Assembly (NCBI RefSeq): GCF_009689005.1
Contig: NZ_AP021879.1
Span: forward strand, 1,116,001-1,180,000
Direction of reading: 5' to 3'
Origin: Desulfosarcina ovata subsp. ovata
GTDB lineage: Bacteria > Desulfobacterota > Desulfobacteria > Desulfobacterales > Desulfosarcinaceae
Length of the DNA: 64,000 nt
Of this stretch, positions 51,076-60,030 are shown one piece after another. Numbering within the stretch: the stretch's first letter is position 1; each line of letters begins with the position of its first letter. Position numbers and translations under genes: made by a program. The notes under the pieces were generated by a model. That model saw only the letters and a program-made list of their open reading frames with translations, was not told where the DNA came from and ran no database searches.

Positions 51076-54036
51076 TTATATAATCACGCACCGGGACCGT
51101 CGACCGTCAACTTTGAGGGTGACCGGGGTCTCCAGGCGCAGATGGGCGACAAAGGTCAGATCACTCTGCCTGGGCAGCGAAACCAGCCAGTCCCAGTCCA
51201 GTCGACCGCCGGACGCCTTGGAAACGGTAATGTAGTTGATCCCCAGGGTCGTTATGTTGTGAAAAAAGTGCGAACCTTGAGAGGGTTCGGCCACCAGTTT
51301 GTCCGATTCGGTTTCAATCATCGCCCCAACACCGGAGATATCGGACCAGTTCACCGGAATTCCCAGCCACCGGTCGGCCGACCCCCAGCGGCCCGGCCCC
51401 ACCAGCAGATATTTGCGTTGCTCATTGACCAGCGTGGCGTTCAGCTTGGCAATTTCACGGGCAATCAGGGTGGTCTTGCCCGGGTCAAACACCTCCGGTT
51501 TGACGAAAATAATATCCGCCATATCCTGTTTGACGGCATTGCCCAGGGCCATTTCAGAAAAACAGCGCGCGTTTTCAATCTCCTCGGTGGAGATATTCAC
51601 CTGTTCCAGCTCAGCGCGGGCCGTCATGGGACGAATCTGCAGAAAGGCGAACTGCGGTGGCAGGCTGCCCTGGGCTGCCAGATTGACCGAAAATTCCATC
51701 TCAACCGGGCAGCCCATGCCCTGCTCGCCCAGTTTGAGCAGATCTTTGATGATGGCCGCCAACGGAAATTCATTGTATTTGAGGATATGGGCAAACGTCA
51801 GCACCCGCATTCCCGGAATGTGGACCGTGTCCCGGATCCGATGCTCATCCGGCACATAGGTACTGGCCAGCAGCTGCAGCGGCAACTCGTCTTCGGCATC
51901 GGCCACGTCACGGTGCCACAGGCTGGCCGCATCATTGGCGGCCAGGGAATGGCAGCAGCCCTCCATCTTCAGTGCATAGAAATGGCGCTGTGCATTTTCA
52001 AGAATATCCTCCACCGTGGAACGCTGGGGCAGCAGCTGTGGGTGGCACGGAGAAAAACGGAGCGTTTTTTCGCCTTCCACAACGGTCTTGCCGAGTCCCA
52101 TGGCAATGGTGACAATCCCCTCTTCGGATTTCATGCGGGCAAACGGGTAGTAGTTGTGGGACTGGGCAACACCGGAGATGGCCGGATAAAAACTGTCGCC
52201 ATAGCGTGACCCCATCAGTTTCTGAATGATCACCGCCATCTGCTCTTCTTCCGTGCGATGCCCCACCCGCTTTGAGAATGCTTTCGGGCCTTGATAGTAG
52301 GTGGACGCATAAACCAGTTTGATGGCTTGGATCAGATGATCGAGGCGACGTTCCAGATCCGGACAGTCGTTGGTGATCATATAAGTACGGTAGAGACCGG
52401 CATAGGCCCTGAACTGGGCGTCTTCCAGCAGGCTGGAGGAACGGATGGCCAGCGGATAGGTCACCTGCGCCAGATAGTCGCGCAGTTTGGCTTCGATCCA
52501 TTCGGGGAAACGGCTGTTGACAAAAATATCGGCTATCTGCTCATCGGGCAGATCTGTCTTGGAGAGATAGCGCAGCTGGTTGTCCTCCACAAACGATTCA
52601 AACCCGTCCGTGGTGATGACCAGTGTCTGTGGCACGACAATATCAATACCTTCATAGCGCTGCGAGAAATCGTTGTTTTGCCTCAAAAGGGAGGTAATGA
52701 AGGCCAACCCCCTGGCCTTTCCGCCCAGAGACCCTTTTCCAATTTTAAAAAATTCAGTGTCAAAATCAGCACCGGCCGTTTCAAAATCGGCAACGATCCC
52801 TTTCTGCCGTCGTTTGCGCCGGTCGGCAATGATTTCGATCAGGTGGCGGCGATGACTCTCCACATCGGTAAAATCATCATCGTTGATGGGACGGACTTGT
52901 GCCGCCAGGCCCATTTCGGTACGCGCGAAAAGCCAGCGCGAAAAATCATTGCGATTGCAATGATACCGGAAAGAGGCCTCCGGTATGGTGGCCAGATGCT
53001 GTTCCAGCGCCTTGAGGTTGGACGCCCGGCAGCCGATCTCCGTTCCGTCGGGCATGCGGAAAACAAAATCGCCAAATCCCAGGTAGACCTTGAAAAAAAG
53101 CCGCACGTCCTGGTGCAGCGTATCTGAATTCTTGTCGACAAATGCTGCCGAAAGCATCGCGGCCTTCGCGGCATTGGCCGGTTCCGAACTGGCCAGCAGC
53201 AAGGGGATACCAAAACGCTGCTTCCTGACATGCCTGAGGAAATCCACACCGGCAGTATCATCCATGACGCCATTGCGAGAAAAGCGGACGTCGGATATCA
53301 CGCCGAGGACAAAGGCTTCATACTCTTCATAGAGGGATAATGCCTCCTCGTAGTTACCGGCCACCAATATCTTGGGCCGGGCGCGCATGGTGACCAGGCG
53401 GTGCTCTTCGTTGAGCGTGCCCTCCATTACCGCTTGTGTCTGGCAGACCAGTTCACGGTATAAAATGGGCAGCAGGGATGACAGGTAATAGGGCGAGTCC
53501 TCAACAAAAAGAATCACCCGTACTCCAGCCGACGCAGTATCCTTGGCCACATTCATGCGATCCTCGGCACTTTTAATCAGTGCCACGAGAATATCGGTGT
53601 TCCCTGACCAGACAAAGGTCCGGTCGATACCCGGCGCATTGTCCGGCTCGATCATCTCCGGGGAGGGAATGGTGTCGTGGGAAAGCAGAATCACCGGCAG
53701 GTCCGGTGCTTTTTTCTTTATTTTGTGTCCCAGGGCGGCCGCCCCCATATCCGACAGGCGCGGCATGGTGATGACCATGTCAAAGGGTTTGCGGTCAAGG
53801 GCGGCAAGGGCTTCTTCGGCGGTCGACACCCATGTCATGCGCGGCGGCTGGCTCAGGTTGAGGCCGCGATACTCGTTAACGACCCGCTCGGACAGGCGAC
53901 AGTCGTCTTCCATGATCCAGGCATCGTATGGCGTGGAGACCAGCAGAATGTCGCTCACCTTGCGGGCCATCAGTTCGTGGAACAGCTTGAACCGGGAGTC
54001 GGAATCGTTGAAATACGGTTTTTTCGTCAATGCCAT
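51076..54036 (-). CDS. PEP/pyruvate-binding protein with receiver-like N-terminal domains
   Basis: About 986 residues from the ATG at 54036; a longer start adds 12 residues. The first part (about 20-165) is receiver-like (ILLVSTPYDAWIMEDDCRLS, FDMVITMPRLSDMGAAALGH). A second receiver-like block follows (about 170-320; RVILFVEDSPYYLSSLLPIL, GVDFLRHVRKQRFGIPLLLA). The rest resembles the PEP/pyruvate-binding (ATP-grasp) half of PEP synthase and PPDK: GKGSLGGKARGLAFITSL, PLAIRSSSLLEDAQFRAYAG and LLVGPGRWGSADRWLG. No phosphohistidine domain of full PpsA is present, so it is unlikely to be a normal PEP synthase. It could be a regulatory or signalling enzyme. The gene is directly upstream of gdhA. 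Confidence 0.8.
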   Translation of the reverse strand: MALTKKPYFNDSDSRFKLFHELMARKVSDILLVSTPYDAWIMEDDCRLSERVVNEYRGLNLSQPPRMTWVSTAEEALAALDRKPFDMVITMPRLSDMGAAALGHKIKKKAPDLPVILLSHDTIPSPEMIEPDNAPGIDRTFVWSGNTDILVALIKSAEDRMNVAKDTASAGVRVILFVEDSPYYLSSLLPILYRELVCQTQAVMEGTLNEEHRLVTMRARPKILVAGNYEEALSLYEEYEAFVLGVISDVRFSRNGVMDDTAGVDFLRHVRKQRFGIPLLLASSEPANAAKAAMLSAAFVDKNSDTLHQDVRLFFKVYLGFGDFVFRMPDGTEIGCRASNLKALEQHLATIPEASFRYHCNRNDFSRWLFARTEMGLAAQVRPINDDDFTDVESHRRHLIEIIADRRKRRQKGIVADFETAGADFDTEFFKIGKGSLGGKARGLAFITSLLRQNNDFSQRYEGIDIVVPQTLVITTDGFESFVEDNQLRYLSKTDLPDEQIADIFVNSRFPEWIEAKLRDYLAQVTYPLAIRSSSLLEDAQFRAYAGLYRTYMITNDCPDLERRLDHLIQAIKLVYASTYYQGPKAFSKRVGHRTEEEQMAVIIQKLMGSRYGDSFYPAISGVAQSHNYYPFARMKSEEGIVTIAMGLGKTVVEGEKTLRFSPCHPQLLPQRSTVEDILENAQRHFYALKMEGCCHSLAANDAASLWHRDVADAEDELPLQLLASTYVPDEHRIRDTVHIPGMRVLTFAHILKYNEFPLAAIIKDLLKLGEQGMGCPVEMEFSVNLAAQGSLPPQFAFLQIRPMTARAELEQVNISTEEIENARCFSEMALGNAVKQDMADIIFVKPEVFDPGKTTLIAREIAKLNATLVNEQRKYLLVGPGRWGSADRWLGIPVNWSDISGVGAMIETESDKLVAEPSQGSHFFHNITTLGINYITVSKASGGRLDWDWLVSLPRQSDLTFVAHLRLETPVTLKVDGRRSRCVII

Positions 54037-54368
54037 GGGTCGATGATCTTCCATCGGTGGCCAGGCGGGCAACCCATGCCCGCGTCACCGGTTCCGGCGT
54101 TGCAAAAAAAAGCGCCTATAGTTGAAAACACTTTGGAAAGTCAAGCAGATTGTATGCAGCATAACGGAAATCATGGCAAAAAGAAACTGCATGGCGGCTT
54201 GCATTACCATCGCAGATGGTGGATGATGGTCGTCGAACATCTCCCCCCTGCATCGGCATATACTAGATCAAAAAACGTTTTGCCGCAAGATCTGTGGGAA
54301 AGCACCGGACCGGACAGCCCCAAAACCGCATTGGAATCGTGACGTTATTGTTTCAACGGGAGGTCCCC

Positions 54369-57300
54369 ATGCCCTTCAGCAAAAAAAAATATCCATTTTA
54401 TATCGGCATCACCACGCTGGTTGTGGTGATTGTCCTGACCTTGAGCGGATTTTTTTTGGGAATCAGCCATCATGAAAGCAAAACCGCGGCAATGCAGATG
54501 GCGGACCGACTCTTTTCGGAAATCAACGCCAAAACCATGCAGCGCTATGAAAGCGTCATCGCGTCGGTTGCCGTATTGGTCGGTTCGGCAAGCCATATGC
54601 CCGCAATGGCCACCGCACCCACCGGCAGCGGGTTGTCTCATCCTGGAATCGCGATGATGCTCAGGGCGCTCACCCTGAACGATTATCTTTTCTCCTCCTA
54701 TGTCGGTTATGATGACGGCAGTTTTATCCAGGTCGTCGGCGTCGGCAAGCGGGAGGAATTCCGCCGCTATTTTGGAGCACCGCCGGAAACCGCCTACGTT
54801 CTGCGGATCATCGCACCTGACGCCGACGGAACATTGATTCAGCGTTGGCATTTTTTGGATCCGCATCACCATCGCATTGGAGTGCGCGACGATCTGGACC
54901 CGGGCTACGATCCGCGCGGTCGGCCATGGTACACCCGGGCGCAGCTGGAGGATGCGGCCTTCTATACCGCCCCCTATATTTTCAGCTCAACCAGACTGCC
55001 CGGCATCACCTGTGCAGAGCGGCTGGGCAGCGGGAAAGGCGTTTTCGGAGCCGATATCACCCTGGAGCGGTTCACCCAATCCCTTGCCCGCCAGCGTGTA
55101 TCGGAAAATGGCATGCTTTTCCTCTTCGACCGGAGGGGAAGGCTGATCGCCCATTCCCATGAATCCGCGGTACAGACCAGCCGGGACGATTCGCTGCGCT
55201 TTCTCCCCGGCGCTGAGTCGGATGACCCGCTGGTCCGGTCTGTGGTGGCCGGCTATCTGTCAGACCCGGATCAAATGGGAGATCGTACCCGGGAAGCGGA
55301 AATTGGCGGGTCGATGTACCTGGTTCGGACAACACGGCTGAAAGCGAAACTGAAATTCGATCAGGTCCTGGCCGTCATCGCCCCGGTTGCCGACTTTACC
55401 GGCCATATCCGGCAAATGCAGCAACGCATATTTTTTTTCTCGGGCCTGACCCTGCTGGCCTTTTTACCCGTGGTCCTTTTTGTTTCGCGCAAGATTTCCG
55501 GGTCCCTGATCCTGCTGGAGCTGGAGTCCATGAAAATACGACGGTTCGACTTTACCCCTTCAGCACCGTTCGATTCCAATATCAAGGAAATCCATTCGCT
55601 GATTCAGGCCTTCGTACTCATGAAAAGTACCATCCGGACACGCACCGATGCGCTGATCGCCACGCAGGGAAAATTGAAAAGCCTGGTTGACAGTGGCATC
55701 TCCCTGACCGCTGAAAAAAACATGGACCAGCTTCTGCGCCATACTTTCAAACGGGCACGGGAACTGTCCCGGACCGATGGGGGAATCCTCTACCTGCGCA
55801 ATGCGTCCAATCAGCTCGAACTTCGAATTCTGGAAAATGCGTCCGGTCCCCTGGCACACCCCAATGGCATCAATGTGAGCGACCCCGCGGCCCCGGCACC
55901 GCCCCCCGGCGATACCAGCAAGACGGCCGGTTGGGTGGCGGCAACCGCCAAAACCATTGTGGCCAACCGAATGAATGAGCAGTCAATCGACCGTGCCGAA
56001 GCGGATTGCCACAATCTGCTCACCGTTCCTCTGAGTACAAGAGAAGGGGTGACCCTTGGTGTACTGCAGTTGTTCAATGCCCGTGATGATCAGGGCAAAA
56101 AGATTGTCCCCTTTGACAAGGAGATCGTCGGATTCGTCGAGGCCCTGACGGCCCAGGCCGCCGTGGCCCTGCACAACAAGCATCTGATGGAAGAACAACG
56201 TGCCCTGTTCGATGCCTTCATCCAGATGATTGCCGGCGCCATTGATGCAAAATCGCCTTATACCGGCAACCACTGTGCACGGGTACCCGAAGTAGCCGAG
56301 ATGCTGGCCAGGGCGGCGCACCAGACCCCAACCGGTCCGTTTGCCGATTTTCGCATGCAGACGCAGGATCAGTGGCGGGAATTTCGCGTGGCGGCCTGGC
56401 TGCACGATTGTGGCAAGGTCACCACCCCCGAATACATCGTCGATAAGGCCACCAAACTGGAAACCATCTGCAACCGCATCCATGAAATCCGTATGCGTTT
56501 CGAGGTGCTTCTGCGCGATGCGGAAATTACCAGCTACCGGCAGCGTCTGGCCGGCAACGGCAATAAAGCGGAGATTGAAGAACAGCTGCAGGCAAGCCGC
56601 CGGCAGATCATGGAGGATTTCGCCTTTGTCGCCGACTGCAACATGGGTGGCGAATCCATGGCCGACGAAGACATTGCGCGTTTGCAGCAGATTGGCGCAC
56701 AAACGTGGGTGCGTCACCTGGACGACCGCATCGGCATTTCCCAAAAGGAAAGCGCCCTGAAACGCCGCCATCCGGCCGCCGGATTGCCGGCCATTGAGCC
56801 CATTCTGGCCGACAAGCCGGAGCATGTCATCCCCAGGCCCCTGCCGAACACTCAGGAAAAAGAAACCATGGGAATCGTCATGCAAATTCCCGCCAACGAG
56901 ACCAATCTGGGAGAACTCTACAACCTGAGCATCCCCAGGGGAACCCTTACCACCGAAGATCGGTTCAAAATCCAGGCCCACATTATCGAAACCATCCGCA
57001 TGCTGGATCGTCTGCCCTTCCCCGACTATCTGGCCAATGTTGCCGATTACGCCGGTGCGCACCACGAAACCATGATCGGTACGGGCTATCCGCGGGGGCT
57101 GAAAAAAGAGCAGATTTCGATTCCCGCACGGATCATGGCCATTGCCGATATTTTCGAGGCACTGACCGCTACGGACCGGCCCTACAAAGAGCCCAAAACG
57201 CTGAGCCAGGCCCTTGGCATCATGCGGCGGATGCGTGACGAGCAGCACATTGACGCCGACCTGTTCGACCTGTTTTTGACGGAAGGGATTTACCGGACCT

Positions 57301-57377
57301 ATGCCCAGCGGTTCATGGATCCGCACCAGATCGATGCGGTGGATATTCGGCAGTACCTCTCGCAAGGGGCGCCATAG
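54369..57377 (+). CDS. Membrane HD-GYP phosphodiesterase with Cache and GAF domains
   Basis: A 1002-residue signalling protein from the ATG at 54369 (GGGAGGTCCCC upstream). Helix 1 (about 9-30), a periplasmic double Cache sensor (about 35-345; DPGYDPRGRPWYTRAQ), helix 2 (about 350-375), a GAF domain (about 465-615) and the HD-GYP domain (about 620-990). Catalytic motifs: WLHDCGKVTTPEYI (HD near 678) and HHETMIGTGYP (about 897-907) with the GYP tripeptide. It should hydrolyse cyclic-di-GMP in response to a periplasmic ligand. A long inserted segment of about 130 residues lies between the HD and GYP motifs (about 740-870, containing LPAIEPILADKPEHV), longer than usual. Confidence 0.9.
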   Translation: MPFSKKKYPFYIGITTLVVVIVLTLSGFFLGISHHESKTAAMQMADRLFSEINAKTMQRYESVIASVAVLVGSASHMPAMATAPTGSGLSHPGIAMMLRALTLNDYLFSSYVGYDDGSFIQVVGVGKREEFRRYFGAPPETAYVLRIIAPDADGTLIQRWHFLDPHHHRIGVRDDLDPGYDPRGRPWYTRAQLEDAAFYTAPYIFSSTRLPGITCAERLGSGKGVFGADITLERFTQSLARQRVSENGMLFLFDRRGRLIAHSHESAVQTSRDDSLRFLPGAESDDPLVRSVVAGYLSDPDQMGDRTREAEIGGSMYLVRTTRLKAKLKFDQVLAVIAPVADFTGHIRQMQQRIFFFSGLTLLAFLPVVLFVSRKISGSLILLELESMKIRRFDFTPSAPFDSNIKEIHSLIQAFVLMKSTIRTRTDALIATQGKLKSLVDSGISLTAEKNMDQLLRHTFKRARELSRTDGGILYLRNASNQLELRILENASGPLAHPNGINVSDPAAPAPPPGDTSKTAGWVAATAKTIVANRMNEQSIDRAEADCHNLLTVPLSTREGVTLGVLQLFNARDDQGKKIVPFDKEIVGFVEALTAQAAVALHNKHLMEEQRALFDAFIQMIAGAIDAKSPYTGNHCARVPEVAEMLARAAHQTPTGPFADFRMQTQDQWREFRVAAWLHDCGKVTTPEYIVDKATKLETICNRIHEIRMRFEVLLRDAEITSYRQRLAGNGNKAEIEEQLQASRRQIMEDFAFVADCNMGGESMADEDIARLQQIGAQTWVRHLDDRIGISQKESALKRRHPAAGLPAIEPILADKPEHVIPRPLPNTQEKETMGIVMQIPANETNLGELYNLSIPRGTLTTEDRFKIQAHIIETIRMLDRLPFPDYLANVADYAGAHHETMIGTGYPRGLKKEQISIPARIMAIADIFEALTATDRPYKEPKTLSQALGIMRRMRDEQHIDADLFDLFLTEGIYRTYAQRFMDPHQIDAVDIRQYLSQGAP

Positions 57378-57514
57378 TAAGGCAACCCCGCATAAGCCCT
57401 CCTCCAATAAGGAAGTCAACAGTGATGGCATGCCCTGGCTCAAGTCGGCATCGGGCATGACGGCCACGATGTTTTTGGCGATATCCTCGAGGGTGTAGCC
57501 ACACATCAGGGTGG

Positions 57515-57622
57515 TCACGCCATCTTAGCAAATTCCTTTTCCGATATGGAAGCGGCATCGGGCTGAAGGATTTTCTTGAAATCCTCCAGCAGCGTCTTCA
57601 CGAAATCAAGAATGTAGGTCAT
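57515..57622 (-). pseudogene. Short frame, possible remnant of a lost gene
   Basis: ATG at 57622 encodes 35 residues (TYILDFVKTLLEDFKKILQP, DAASISEKEFAKMA) ending in TGA. The stop overlaps a GTG-started frame (TLMCGYTLEDIAKNIVAVM) that continues antisense into the HD-GYP gene. Read together, these look like one former protein broken by a frameshift. I recognise neither half. Low confidence. Confidence 0.3.
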
Positions 57623-57739
57623 AATATTTCCATTTTACAATCTCGATTTTACGATCAGACCGACTCAATCGAAAAACACGGAAAACCCATTGACATCAAT
57701 CCGGCGATTGGGTTTATTAGCGCGACAACAAAATGATTC
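57623..57739. other. Intergenic sequence before the riboswitch
   Basis: Between the short leftward frame and the B12 riboswitch. AT-rich; it probably contains the promoter for the B12 importer. No pair was chosen with confidence. Confidence 0.35.
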
Positions 57740-57925
57740 ATCCAGTTGCCCCTCGGGCGGATCCACCCGGAGGGCGCTTTCAGAGGGAAAGCGGTGCAAA
57801 TCCGCTGCGGACCCGCCACTGTGAGTGGGGACGAAAGCCGCAACAGCTCACTGCCTGATCCGGTCAGGCGGGAAGAGGCGGCCGGTAGGACGATCCACGA
57901 GTCAGGAAACCTTGACGGATGATGG
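57740..57925 (+). promoter_or_regulatory. Cobalamin (B12) riboswitch
   Basis: Recognisable cobalamin aptamer blocks in order: GGGAAAGCGGTGCAAATCC (about 57785-57803), GCGGACCCGCCACTGT (57807-57822), a peripheral stem around 57860-57890, and the B12-box-like GAGTCAGGAAACCTTGA near 57899-57915. Bound adenosylcobalamin normally turns off the genes downstream; here those are a B12-type ABC importer. Boundaries are approximate. Confidence 0.88.
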
Positions 57926-57980
57926 AATTCAATGCGCCTTCGCGGTCAAGGCGGATTCAACCGAGTGGCAGACAGATCTT

Positions 57981-58019
57981 GCCCCGCCTTGATTCCGTTT
58001 CGGAGGTGGGGCTTTTTTT
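57981..58019 (+). terminator. Leader terminator controlled by the B12 riboswitch
   Basis: GCCCCGCCT (57981-57989) and AGGTGGGGC (58004-58012, one G-U pair) followed by T7 (58013-58019). It lies between the aptamer and the btuF start, so B12 binding probably favours termination here. An ATG-initiated frame at 57932 that runs through this hairpin is therefore not the real btuF start. Confidence 0.8.
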
Positions 58020-58033
58020 ATCTGAGACGATCC

Positions 58034-59026
58034 ATGACAAACCCGTGCATTCCCCGACATCCCGACACGCCCGACCGGCCACGCAGGCCCACTCTCCAGC
58101 ACTATAGACGGCTGATCCGGTTCGGCCAATGCGTATTGAGTGCACTGCTGCTGACGGCGCTGCTGACGTCCTGGTCGGCCGCCGGAACCGTGGCCGACCG
58201 ACTGGGGCGCCAGGTCCGGTTGCCGGATCACCCCCGGCGGATTGTCTCGCTGGCGCCCAGTATCACCGAGATTCTCTTCGCCCTCGATCTGTCCGGACGA
58301 CTGGTGGGGGTAACCCAGTTCAGCGACTTTCCAGCGGCAGCCGCGACCCTGCCCAAAGTCGGCTCCTATGTTCACCTGGACGTGGAGAGAATTGTCGCCC
58401 TTGACCCCGACCTGTGTATTGCCATCAAAGACGGCAATCCCGTTTCAGTGGTCAACAAACTCGAATCCATCGGCATTCCGGTTTACGCCGTGGACCCACG
58501 GGATCTGCCATCGGTCATGGAAACCCTGTCGGAACTGGGCCGCGTGCTGGATGTGCACCCGCGGGCCACGCAAATCGTCACCGGAATGAGGCAGCGCATT
58601 GATCGGGTACAGCAACAGGTGGCCACGTCCGATCGGCGACCCGGCGTCTTTTTCCAGATCGGCATCGCCCCGATTGTCTCGGCGGGAACCAACACCTTCA
58701 TTCATGAACTGATCACCATGGCCGGCGGAGTCAACCTCGCCCAGGGGCCGGTCCCCTACCCCCGTTTCTCCAAAGAAGAGGTCATCGGCCTGCGGCCGGA
58801 GATCATGGTCATCACTTCCATGGCACGGCAGGCGGTTTTCGAACAGGTCAAACGGGACTGGCAGCAATGGCAGGCAATACCGGCCGTCATGAACGACCGA
58901 ATCTACATCGTGGATTCCAATGTTCTCGACCGGCCCACCCCGCGACTGGTGGAGGGCCTGGAACAGCTGGCCCGTCTGATCCACCCGGACGTTTTCAAAG
59001 CCGCCCCCCGGAAGCCGCAGCCATGA
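58034..59026 (+). CDS. btuF: B12-type ABC transporter substrate-binding protein
   Basis: A 330-residue protein from the ATG at 58034, downstream of the leader terminator. A basic N-terminus leads to a signal-like helix (FGQCVLSALLLTALLTSWSAAG). The class III binding fold follows: RIVSLAPSITEILFALDLSG, VGVTQFSDFPAAAATLPKVG, LDPDLCIAIKDGN and ALNIHELI-like FIHELITMAGGVNLAQG. RIYIVDSNVLDRPTPRLVEG ends it. B12 specificity is inferred from the riboswitch; heme or siderophore binding would look similar. The stop overlaps the permease start (ATGA). Confidence 0.82.
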   Translation: MTNPCIPRHPDTPDRPRRPTLQHYRRLIRFGQCVLSALLLTALLTSWSAAGTVADRLGRQVRLPDHPRRIVSLAPSITEILFALDLSGRLVGVTQFSDFPAAAATLPKVGSYVHLDVERIVALDPDLCIAIKDGNPVSVVNKLESIGIPVYAVDPRDLPSVMETLSELGRVLDVHPRATQIVTGMRQRIDRVQQQVATSDRRPGVFFQIGIAPIVSAGTNTFIHELITMAGGVNLAQGPVPYPRFSKEEVIGLRPEIMVITSMARQAVFEQVKRDWQQWQAIPAVMNDRIYIVDSNVLDRPTPRLVEGLEQLARLIHPDVFKAAPRKPQP

Positions 59027-60030
59027 TCCGCCGACCCGTCTCCCTGCCGCTGAAGATTGCCATGGTCTGTATGCTTCTGCTCCTTTTTCTCCTGGGCGCC
59101 ATGCTGGCCGGGATTTCCATGGGTTCGTCGGGCAGCGGCCTGAAAGCCGTCTGGTCGTCTCTTTTTCAGGGAAATGGGGATACCATGCAGTCGGCCATCA
59201 TCTGGCGGATCCGTCTGCCCCGGGTCCTTTTGGCGGCCCTGGTGGGGGCCGCACTCTCCCTGGGCGGCCTCGTCTTCCAGGCCCTTCTGAAAAACCCGCT
59301 GGCCGAGCCCTACATTCTGGGCATTTCGGGGGGTGCGGCGATCGGCGCCATCGTCGGTATCATCCTGGGGTTGTCCCGCATTCCCGGTGTCGGAATCATG
59401 GCATTTCTCGGCAGTCTGGCGACCTTGCTGCTGATTATCCTGATTTCATCGGGCCGGGCCATTATCGTCAAAGATTCCCTGCTGCTCTCCGGTGTCATGG
59501 TCAATGCCTTTTGCTCCGCAGTAATTATGTTTCTGCTCTCGATCACCCAGGACGCCCGTCTGCATAACATTATCTTCTGGCTCATGGGTGACCTGTCCGC
59601 CTCGCAGATCCAGCATGTGGCCATGCTGGCGGCGGTGTTGCTGCCCTGTTTCATTATCATCTTCATGCATTCCAACCGCATGAACCTGCTGCTGCTGGGC
59701 GGCGACATGGCCACCTCCATGGGGGTTGCCGTAAAACGGGTAACCCTGGTGCTGCTGATCACCACTTCGCTGATGGTCAGCGTCACGGTCAGCCAATGCG
59801 GCCTGATCGGTTTCGTCGGCCTGGTGATTCCCCACCTGTTGCGGCTGATTGTCGGCCCTGACCACCGGGTCCTGGCACCCGGCTGCATCTTGGGCGGCGG
59901 CGCATACATGGTGGTGTGTGATTTGCTGGCCCGCGTCCTGCCCGCCCAAGGAGAGATGCCCGGCGGAGTAATCACGGCCATGATCGGTGCTCCGCTGTTT
60001 ATCATTCTCCTGAGGCGATCCAGACAATGA
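59023..60030 (+). CDS. btuC: B12-type ABC transporter permease (FecCD/BtuC family)
   Basis: A 335-residue permease of the FecCD family with about ten membrane helices. It carries IIWRIRLPRVLLAALVGAAL, FQALLKNPLAEPYILGISGG and IGFVGLVIPHLLRLIVGPDH with RVLAPGC. ARVLPAQGEMPGGVITAMIG, near the end, is typical. It forms the inner-membrane channel. Its ATG overlaps the btuF stop by four bases, and its stop overlaps the ATPase start in the same way, so the three genes are translationally coupled. It is probably regulated by the riboswitch. Confidence 0.88.
   Translation: MIRRPVSLPLKIAMVCMLLLLFLLGAMLAGISMGSSGSGLKAVWSSLFQGNGDTMQSAIIWRIRLPRVLLAALVGAALSLGGLVFQALLKNPLAEPYILGISGGAAIGAIVGIILGLSRIPGVGIMAFLGSLATLLLIILISSGRAIIVKDSLLLSGVMVNAFCSAVIMFLLSITQDARLHNIIFWLMGDLSASQIQHVAMLAAVLLPCFIIIFMHSNRMNLLLLGGDMATSMGVAVKRVTLVLLITTSLMVSVTVSQCGLIGFVGLVIPHLLRLIVGPDHRVLAPGCILGGGAYMVVCDLLARVLPAQGEMPGGVITAMIGAPLFIILLRRSRQ

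Noticed and set aside
55983..57518. A long leftward frame of about 510 codons
   Set aside because: It is antisense to the HD-GYP gene, and its residues show no domain pattern. Only its first about 40 codons were kept as a possible remnant.
57932..58033. ATG at 57932 as the btuF start
   Set aside because: It would run through the leader terminator hairpin. The signal-bearing protein starts at 58034.
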